Part shown: piece after piece, positions 8,199 through 13,642 of the stretch
Layout: every line of letters starts with the position of its first letter
How positions within the stretch are numbered: the stretch's first letter is position 1
Assembly: GCA_030267965.1 (NCBI GenBank)
Contig: BRYA01001545.1
Location: 1 to 13,642 of the forward strand
DNA length: 13,642 nucleotides
Direction: 5' to 3'
Source of the DNA: Triparma columacea
Taxonomy: Eukaryota; Sar; Bolidophyceae; Parmales; Triparmaceae
Notes under the pieces: model-generated
Database searches by the model: none
Seen by the model: only the letters and a program-made list of their open reading frames with translations
Told to the model about the DNA's origin: nothing
Made by a program: the position numbers and the translations under genes

Positions 8199-8424
8199 GT
8201 GAGCAAAAAATACAAAGCTTCAACGCCTCTTCCCGCGACTCTCCCGCTATCTCCTAGAGTATCAAATTGTCCTTTCTCTCTTCTGGCTCTCAACGCACAA
8301 CTCACCTCGTCCCGCATCCTCGCGGCCATTTTTAGAGTCTGCGGTTATGGCGATTATGGTGCTTGTTAGTCAACATGAAGAGATATCAACGCGTGCTCCT
8401 CGTTTCCGTGTAGCATATCAAGCG
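8199..8424 (-). repeat. duplicated exon-intron unit, copy A
   Basis: This unit is similar over its length to 8712-8972. On the + strand it runs from GTGAGCAAAAAATACAAAG, through CCCGCTATCTCCTAGAG and GGCTCTCAACGCACAACTCACCTC, across the 33-nt unit, to GTTAGTCAACATGAAGAG and a TATCAAG end. Similarity covers both the exon-like and the intron-like parts, so whole genomic units were copied, not processed RNA. Confidence 0.65.
8306..8338 (-). other. 33-nt mini-exon-like unit 2
   Basis: Bounded on the minus strand by ATAACCGCAG and GTGAGTTG. It reads TLKMAARMRDE in phase 0. A TGACTAAC branch-point-like sequence (8365-8372, minus strand) lies about 28 nt upstream of the AG. All three splice signals are present at the distances expected of a real intron. 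Confidence 0.5.
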
Positions 8425-8428
8425 CCCC

Positions 8429-8622
8429 ACGCGGTCGCCGGAGACGGAACCCATGCGGTTGCCGTAGAAGCGCGCCCCATGCGGTCGCCGCAGACGGAAC
8501 CCATGCGGTCGCCGTAGAAGCGCCCCGTGCGGTCGCCGCAGACAGAACCCACGCGGTCACTGGAGATGGAACCCATGCGGTCGCCGTAGAAGCGCCCCAT
8601 GCGGTAGCCGCAGACTAGTGCG
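8429..8622. repeat. 24-bp minisatellite, eight units
   Basis: Eight units built on AYGCGGTCGCCGNAGA plus a variable end. One unit is 26 bp and the others 24 bp. Two unit types alternate, ending GGAACCC or AGCGCCCC, giving a 48-bp higher-order period. The minus strand reads as an eight-residue repeat of the form GDRMGxxx, which shifts frame at the 26-bp unit, so coding is doubtful. The array lies in the 506-nt gap between mini-exon-like units 3 and 2 and explains that gap's extra length. Confidence 0.8.
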
Positions 8623-8711
8623 CGCGCGCTTGCCCCGTGGCCGTCGCCTGTCGAGCTCGACACCGAAGGCCAGGCCCTCCGCGAACGGCTCCGCGCGTTC
8701 CGCACGCAGGC

Positions 8712-8972
8712 CGTGAGAAAAAACTACGAAGTTTCAACGCGCCCTCCCACGAATTTCCCGCTCTCTCCTAGAGTGCGAATTTCCCGCTCTCTCCTAGATT
8801 ATTAAAATGCGTTTTTCCTAACCGGCTCTCAACGCACAACTCACCTCGTTCGGCGTCCTCATGACCATTTTCAGAGTCTGCGGTAATGGCGATTATGGTG
8901 TTTGTTAGTCAACATGAAAAGATTTCCACGCGTGATCCGACATATCATCCTTTTTCCCTGTATAATGTCAAG
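8712..8972 (-). repeat. duplicated exon-intron unit, copy B
   Basis: Counterpart of 8199-8424, with the same order of landmarks around its 33-nt unit. It is longer partly because a 26-bp piece (CGAATTTCCCGCTCTCTCC and following bases) occurs twice in tandem at 8750-8801 but once in copy A. The GGCTCTCAACGCACAACTCA block is identical in the two copies. Confidence 0.65.
8845..8877 (-). other. 33-nt mini-exon-like unit 3
   Basis: Bounded on the minus strand by ATTACCGCAG and GTGAGTTG, with a TGACTAAC branch-like site at 8904-8911 (minus strand). It reads TLKMVMRTPNE in phase 0. The gap to unit 4 is 134 nt, nearly the same as the 135-nt gap between units 2 and 1. Confidence 0.5.
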
Positions 8973-9011
8973 AGTTTCCACCCCTAAAACCCCCTGACAC
9001 GACTCTCTCAC

Positions 9012-9044
9012 CTTGTCCAGCGTCCTCACGAATTCTTTCAATTG
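9012..9044 (-). other. 33-nt mini-exon-like unit 4, divergent upstream edge
   Basis: Aligns with the other three units and ends at a GTGAGA donor. In the matching frame it reads QLKEFVRTLDK. The base pair before it is GT, not AG, so the exon, if real, starts further upstream. The frame is open back to an ATG at 9069-9071 (reading MRGKLLRLC into it), which makes this a candidate first coding exon. Confidence 0.35.
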
Positions 9045-10039
9045 ACAAAGACGGAGTAACTTGCCTCTCATGGCCTAGATCGGGTGCTGAATGGCAGTTA
9101 TCGGGTATCGGGGCGTCGACCTGAAGTATATGAGTCTCCTCCGCACGCTCTTCTCTCCCTCCTCGGGATTCATTTTTCGTGTCCATGTGCAGTTGCTCAA
9201 CTCTCGGGGATTTAGAATCTGTAGGGGCATGCGTACGTTTGGTGAGAGTGAGAATACTGCCGGTCTCGTCCGATCTTTGAGAGAGATGTTGCCCTCGATC
9301 ACTCAAGCCGGCATTTGGCCCCTTCTGAGAATCCAACACACCCACACACATCTGGTTCCATCGCTGCCTCTCTCCTCGGTCTTTTTGTTGCCCATTTTCG
9401 GTTGATTTACGCCTCCTTGGCCCAACCGGTGCCTATATTCTTCCGATGATCCTCCCCTACAACCTACCTGCCCAGCACTCGTCTTGTAGCCCCACTCCTT
9501 AAAGGGTCTTAAAAAAAACGGCTCTCGGTGTTGATTTGTATTCACACTTATGGCCGTTGTACGCACACAGTTTGAGTGCTCCCGAAGTTACTCTTACGTT
9601 TCTCGGACACAATCCTTCGATAGTTGTCTATTCGATTAATAATTAAGGGATTCACACCACTAATATGAATCAGTTTGGGGGTCCACACTGATGATTCATC
9701 AACAAAAAGGCTCATCATTTTGTTCGTTCCTTTGCTGAATTGGTCGTTTTCCTCCTCGTCCAACACCCTAGTGCAATATCTCTGCGATTTTGCCCTTCGA
9801 GGCACTTCCTGTCCATCAGCCCAAGTAAGGTCCTGCCGTCTTCCTCCGCCTCTTCCCAACCATTCTCTCTTCTACCCACGATAACGTTATTGCGGCAGGT
9901 TTCCTCGGCACGAAGGTTTTGATCTGGCCCTCTCCAGTTCGTCGCCCACTCCATCGTTGACTTTCTCCTCCCCCTCAATCCCCCCACCCTCCCCCGTTAC
10001 CCTACTCCATCCACCAAGCCACCTCCATAGACCCCACCG
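9045..10039. other. no gene supported
   Basis: Several overlapping open frames of 60-130 codons exist on both strands, but none shows a recognisable domain or a convincing splice chain. No tRNA-like or rRNA-like sequence was seen. The right part, from about 9960, is a C/T-rich stretch leading to the glycosyltransferase start codon and may hold its promoter and 5' UTR. The left part could contain upstream exons of the mini-exon series on the minus strand. Confidence 0.4.
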
Positions 10040-11172
10040 ATGAAATCGAGGGCAAGTTTCTTCCTCATCCCAATCCTCCTCCTCCTCACCTTCCTTTCGA
10101 ACACACATATACAGGAATCCTTCTCCCCTTTCTCCCCTTCTCCCCCCTCACTCCCCCCCACTGTCTGGTTGATTCCGATCGTAAACATGAACTCCCGTCG
10201 TGCCCGTCGTCTCTCCCAAATCCTCTGTTCCCATTTCTCCTCCCCCTCCTCCGTTCACCTTCTCGTAGACGCCAACAGCTTCGTCTTCGTCGATTCCCTA
10301 GTCTCCTCCATTAGGTCGTGCGGTTTCGAGGTCGCCTTCTACCAAGAGCCCCCGGAGATTTACCTGTCCTCCCCCACCCAGGGAGCCGAAGCGGAGGCAC
10401 GACACGAACCGTCGAACCAGCTAGAACGAAGAATAAAGATAGCAAAGGCGAGAAACTTCCTTCTCCGAAAGGCGCTGGAAGCGACCAATTATTTGGGTGA
10501 CGAAGGGCTCGTTGTTTGGATGGTGAGGTTATTCGGGGGGAAGAATGGTTCGCGTTGTAAACAAAACATTTACCCCCTTACCTAATGCCCCCTCCTCCTC
10601 CCCCCATAATCGAAAACAGGACTCTGACCTTCTCTCTGTACCTGTAGGTACGCTCCCCCTACTGTTTTCTATGATGGATTCAATATCACCCCCGGGTGAC
10701 GTTATAGTGCCCCTCTGCACCAACAGTGACGGGCGCGGGGTGTACGATCTGAACAGCTGGGTGTCAACATCTGAGAGCCTCCAAAGGGTTAAGAACGGGG
10801 AGGTTATGTTCGAGGGTTACGGGAAGACGGGGAGGCTGCACATGGGCGACTTGAGGGAGGGTTGGGAGGGGAGGGGGGTGAAACTAATTGTGGACCTTGA
10901 CGGCGTGGGGGGGACAATGATCGTAGCGAGGAGACACGTTTTTACGGTGAGATTATTGGAAAACACGGGACCTCAGCCTCCCCCCACATACACACACACA
11001 AACTAACGAATTTCCCTTGGGCTCTTTCGTTGTCATCCCCCAGGTCGGTGGTGTGACTTTTCCCGAGGAACTCTTCCAAGGGTCTGTTGAGACGGAGGGC
11101 TTCGGCTTGCTAGCCAAGCACAGGGGGTACCGCGTTGTCGGAGCTCCCAATGTGTTAATCACGCACGCGTGA
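10040..11172 (+). CDS. Anp1/Mnn9-family (GT62) mannosyltransferase, three exons
   Basis: Exons at 10040-10522, 10620-10946 and 11044-11172 give 312 residues. Both introns are 97 nt, phase 0, with GTGAGG and GTGAGA donors and CAG acceptors. Residues 6-21 form an N-terminal signal anchor, as expected of a type II Golgi membrane protein. Family landmarks appear in order: ERRIKIAKARNFLL (129-142), VVWM followed at the exon junction by DSD (162-164, the metal-binding DxD position), VYDLNSW (202-208), RLHMGDLR (233-240), VDLDGVGGT (252-260), VETEGFG (285-291) and a short end. In yeast, Mnn9, Anp1 and Van1 are subunits of mannan polymerase complexes that extend alpha-1,6-mannose chains on N-glycans using GDP-mannose. 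This protein is somewhat shorter than yeast Mnn9. The ATG has a fair context (CACCGATGA). An internal ATG at residue 50 is less likely because it would lose the anchor. Substrate in this organism is inferred only. Confidence 0.88.
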
Positions 11173-11287
11173 TTTGTCGCAAAGGGGAACTTGTGTATAT
11201 TATATCTATATTATTTTTTGTATGTATGGTCGTTGTTGAGTTCTGTCAGGGGCCCCCACTGGGTCCCCTCTGGATCTCTTCAAGCTA

Positions 11288-11293
11288 AATAAA
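11288..11293 (+). terminator. candidate poly(A) signal AATAAA
   Basis: AATAAA lies 116 bp after the stop codon of the glycosyltransferase gene, following an AT-rich stretch. The rest of the 231-bp gap before the convergent gene shows nothing else recognisable. Use of this hexamer in the organism is assumed. Confidence 0.4.
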
Positions 11294-11403
11294 CCCATCT
11301 AGTTTGTCTGATAAGTTCCTCTCACAACATGTTAAAAAATTAAAGGGGGGGTCATCATTTTCACCTGCGTCGCCTTGTTGTGGGTTTTGGCCTTCCCCCC
11401 ATT

Positions 11404-12257
11404 TCAGAAAACGACGATCCTCGCGACGTCCTCCTCCTCCCCTTCCTCCACCCATTCGAATTGGTCCCTAAATTCCTCAGCCTTCCACCCCTTCGGTACC
11501 TTAAGGAGGCAGCAGGATCTGTCTCTTAGCCCTTCTGTGGTCACGGACGTTGCCCAAGCCTTGACGTCAGAGGTCCCCGTCTCCTCCCCTATCCTCATCT
11601 TGAAGACCTCCGCCCCCCCCCTCCTCCCGTTCTCGTTCTTCTTCTTCTTCTTCTCTCCCCTCGCCGTCCCCGCCGCCTTGTACGCCAAGGCCGCCCCTAT
11701 CATAACCCCGGTTGCGACAGCGGCGCCTACGACGAGGCCGGTTACTAGGGCTTTGCTGGCGAAGTCCACCTGGGCGGAGAGACGGGAGACTACGTCGTCG
11801 GCTATCTCCTGGGGACCGTAAATCTTGGGGGCCTGAGAAGGGGGGGGGGGGAAAGGGTGAGGAGTTTGAAAGGGTGAGGAGTTTGAGTCCCATATTGGTC
11901 GCTCACCTTAATCCTAGGTACCTTAACCTTTTCAGCTAACTCTCCTACTCCTTCTCTAACTTTAGCAATTCTGCTTCCAACAACGCTTTGTGTTGCGTCA
12001 ACAACGCTTTGTGTTGTTGATTGTGTTGTTGATTCTCCTCTAGTTCCTTCTGTTGATGCAGTTGTTGTGAATATGATTGGTAATATCGATGGTAGTATTG
12101 ATGGTAATAGTCTATATGTATCCTTATTTCCTATTTTGTGTGTGTTGTGTTTAAATAGCAGAAGATATGATGATATAATTGATGAACAAAATAGGATTGT
12201 CGATGAATTGGTGATATTTAAAGGCATAATACACCGCAATACCTTTAATAATGACAT
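11404..12257 (-). CDS. unknown protein with a glycine-rich membrane helix, two exons
   Basis: Exon 1 is 12257-11907 and exon 2 is 11832-11404, joined across a 74-nt intron with a GTGAGC donor, a long C-rich tract and a TTCTCAG acceptor. The joint is phase 0 (VPRIK then APKIYGPQEIADD) and gives 259 residues. Residues about 19-35 are hydrophobic. A second, stronger segment at 145-168 has regularly spaced glycines (TGLVVGAAVATGVMIGAALAY), like a glycine-zipper helix, followed by a lysine run and an acidic C-terminus. A Ser/Thr/Gln-rich low-complexity stretch at 76-94 contains a seven-residue duplication. I recognise no family. The start is uncertain: the ATG at 12227 is an alternative, and the AT-rich first 70 codons are the least certain part. 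The gene converges on the mannosyltransferase gene and diverges from the ankyrin gene. Confidence 0.55.
11635..11654 (+). repeat. TTC microsatellite encoding the lysine/glutamate run
   Basis: A short CTT/TTC run within exon 2 of the minus-strand gene. On the coding strand it gives the lysine stretch just after the membrane helix, so length changes would alter the juxtamembrane charge without shifting the frame. Confidence 0.6.
11840..11884 (-). repeat. poly-C tract and 17-bp tandem duplication inside the intron
   Basis: On the + strand, 12 consecutive Gs (11840-11851) are followed by two copies of GAAAGGGTGAGGAGTTT (11851-11884). On the sense (minus) strand the G run is the pyrimidine tract before the acceptor, and each 17-mer supplies a CTCAC that could act as a branch site. 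Most of the 74-nt intron is therefore repeat. Confidence 0.7.
11978..12019 (-). repeat. 21-bp tandem duplication in exon 1
   Basis: CAACAACGCTTTGTGTTG occurs twice, 21 bp apart. On the minus strand it encodes a repeated seven-residue unit ending SVV within the Ser/Thr/Gln-rich region. The period keeps the frame. Confidence 0.65.
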
Positions 12258-12585
12258 TTATTGGAACTAATGACAGTTTCGTTCATAAAAAGAAATATTA
12301 TGGAGTATAAGGAGATAGAAGGGGATAGAAGAGGATACAGAAATATGTTCCTTCCTCTTTTTCTTTTTCCCCTCCTCCCCTCCTCCAGGCCAAGGCCAAG
12401 GCCAAGGCAAGAACAAACTGAAAACTAAACTCAAACAACCATTTTGATACACTTTTGGTTGGACTCCAATATTACCACCTGCACGACACTTCTGCCTAAG
12501 TGGAGTACTTTCAAGGCTTTGTTGATAAGTTTCACCTCGTAGTTTGCTTTTTATAAAATCAAATTTGCAGGAGGTTCGCTCAAAA
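12258..12585. other. divergent intergenic region
   Basis: This 328-bp gap separates two genes read in opposite directions, so it probably holds both promoters. It contains a GA-rich stretch at 12300-12345, a pyrimidine tract, and three units of the hexamer GGCCAA near 12388-12408. A TTTATAAAATC sequence at 12550 lies 36 bp before the ankyrin ATG, and TTTGCAG at 12564-12570 could be the acceptor of a 5' UTR intron. None of these sites is proven. Confidence 0.4.
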
Positions 12586-13572
12586 ATGGACTCACTATCA
12601 GAGGCGGGGTCAACCCTAACCCTACAATCGTCACACAATTCATCAGAGACCACAAATGCAGTATATAGTTGGGACGATTTGACAGACGGTCAAAAGTTTT
12701 GCATAAACTGGGCTTGTGAGCAAGACTGGGATCGCATCATGGGGTATGCCAAGGAACATGGTCCTGAGGTTTTGTTAGGAGTTCATTCAGATAAGAATGG
12801 GGTACGTTCAGTCCTCACATATGCCTCATATTACCAAAACGTTGAGATGATCAAGCTTACCTTAGCCGCCGGCTTCGACAACAATGCAGCCATGGACATG
12901 GCCGCAGGCATGTCGATGAAGTATAGTGATTCAACAATCTTGAGATTGCTCTTAGAACATGGACTTGACCCTAATATTGACCTACGAGTCGAAGGGTTGG
13001 TGGAAGGCTCTCACGAGAACCTTTTGATGCTTGCTGCTGAAAGGGGGCTCATTGATCAGGCTATAGCATTTCTCGATCATGGAGCAAATGTGAACAAGAC
13101 AGTGGTTTCCCCTAATGGATTTGTTCTTTCACCACTTACTAGTGCTTTCTGTTATGGAGCACACGACATATGCAGGCTGCTTTTCGCGCGCGGTGCTATC
13201 CCAACCACCAACGATGTGCTTTGTGTGTCTAGTTATTGCCTCCTAGCGTGCAAAGGAGAACACCCTAGGCTTAGTCGAGATGTCGCAATAAAGATGTTCG
13301 CAACATTTCTTCATCTCGGAAAGCCCGATTCTGACATAGTTCGAGACAAAAATCAATTCATGGCCTCCTTCCCTACGAGATCCTACAATCACCAACATCA
13401 CGAAACAGTACCTTCAAGGCCGTCCCTTCTGCTGCTCGGTTTGCGAGGCTCTAACTGCCAAGGAGCACGACAAGCTCCATATGTGTCCCTGTCGCACTGT
13501 CGCTTACTGCTCGAAGGAGTGCCAGCTCAAACACTGGAAGAAGCACAAGGTGCTATGCAGGGGACCGCTTAA
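12586..13572 (+). CDS. ankyrin-repeat protein, frame-disrupted before its MYND finger
   Basis: The start is the ATG at 12586, in a good context (CAAAAATGG). The open frame gives 328 residues. Degenerate ankyrin repeats lie at about 75-97, 112-130, 143-170 and 182-206; the clearest reads LLMLAAERGLIDQAIAFLDH followed by GANVN. After about residue 259 (NQFM) the sequence in this frame becomes unlike the family, and a C-terminal MYND finger appears in the +1 frame instead. Ankyrin plus MYND proteins are an expanded family in several algae and act through protein binding; no specific partner can be named. Either a small insertion, such as a 4-bp TTCC duplication near 13367-13373, has shifted the frame, or a 70-nt intron (13339-13408, GTTCGA to AAACAG) joins the parts in frame. 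The weak donor makes the frameshift more likely to me. Confidence 0.75.
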   Translation: MDSLSEAGSTLTLQSSHNSSETTNAVYSWDDLTDGQKFCINWACEQDWDRIMGYAKEHGPEVLLGVHSDKNGVRSVLTYASYYQNVEMIKLTLAAGFDNNAAMDMAAGMSMKYSDSTILRLLLEHGLDPNIDLRVEGLVEGSHENLLMLAAERGLIDQAIAFLDHGANVNKTVVSPNGFVLSPLTSAFCYGAHDICRLLFARGAIPTTNDVLCVSSYCLLACKGEHPRLSRDVAIKMFATFLHLGKPDSDIVRDKNQFMASFPTRSYNHQHHETVPSRPSLLLLGLRGSNCQGARQAPYVSLSHCRLLLEGVPAQTLEEAQGAMQGTA

Positions 13573-13642
13573 CGAAAGGGGGGAGAGTGAGGCAATGGTC
13601 AAGAAAAGATCCAAGACAAGGAAGGGGATGGAATCACAATCA
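13377..13642 (+). CDS. MYND zinc finger coding segment in the shifted frame, runs off the window
   Basis: The +1 frame relative to the ankyrin part encodes KQYLQGRPFCCSVCEALTA and then a complete MYND finger at 13433-13558. Its ligands are spaced CxxC, CPC, C, C, H and C, with YCSKECQLKHWKKHK at the second half. The CPC spacing is a compact form of the usual CxxC. A TAG at 13337-13339 in this frame means it cannot start earlier on its own, so it belongs to the ankyrin gene. After the finger a basic tail continues to the window end without a stop. Confidence 0.8.

Noticed and set aside
8429..8622. CRISPR-like array
   Set aside because: Units are contiguous 24-mers with no unique spacers, in a eukaryotic setting.
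8418..8705. 95-codon minus-strand frame with GDRMG repeats
   Set aside because: Produced by the 24-bp minisatellite. One unit breaks the periodic frame, and no conserved sequence flanks it.
8968..9351. 127-codon minus-strand frame overlapping mini-exon unit 4
   Set aside because: It reads unit 4 in a frame different from the one shared with the other units, and the rest shows no domain.
9091..9405. 104-codon + strand frame and overlapping minus frames to about 9990
   Set aside because: Mutually overlapping, no recognisable domain, no convincing start or splice pattern.

Overview
The window looks like the subtelomere of a nuclear chromosome from a eukaryotic microalga or related protist. Telomere-type TTAGGG/TTGGGG repeats and G-depleted satellite DNA fill the left end. 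The genes to the right carry GT-AG introns, and nearly every donor I can place begins GTGAG. The protein types are multi-START membrane proteins, ankyrin plus MYND-finger proteins and an Anp1/Mnn9-type mannosyltransferase. This mix reminds me of stramenopile algae, perhaps Bolidophyceae such as Triparma. That assignment is from memory of protein style and was not checked by any search.

Layout. 1-172: G-rich telomere repeats on the + strand, then C-rich telomere-like repeats, in head-to-head orientation. 199-835: degenerate satellites with almost no G on the + strand. 840-8047, minus strand: a large locus for a protein with about five START-like lipid-binding modules followed by a polytopic membrane module. 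The membrane module and its HHW-containing tail are duplicated in tandem. The upstream copy is broken: a 190-bp segment (3141-3330) is inverted and about 165 bp beside it are missing. What is left is a truncated START protein (3293-7804) and a separated downstream membrane module (840-3140). 8100-9044, minus strand: four 33-nt segments that look like mini-exons, three with clean AG/GTGAGT borders, sitting in duplicated intron-like sequence and interrupted by a 24-bp minisatellite. 9045-10039: no gene I can support. 10040-11172, plus: three-exon GT62 glycosyltransferase. 11404-12257, minus: two-exon unknown protein with a glycine-rich membrane helix, convergent with the glycosyltransferase gene. 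12586-13642, plus: ankyrin protein whose MYND finger lies in another frame.

The genes do not form an evident pathway. The START/membrane locus suggests lipid handling at a membrane, the GT62 enzyme belongs to the Golgi mannosylation machinery, and the ankyrin-MYND protein is a generic protein-interaction type. The strongest story is structural: rearrangement near a chromosome end has duplicated, inverted and broken a large gene, next to a telomere-fusion-like junction and recently copied exon-intron units.
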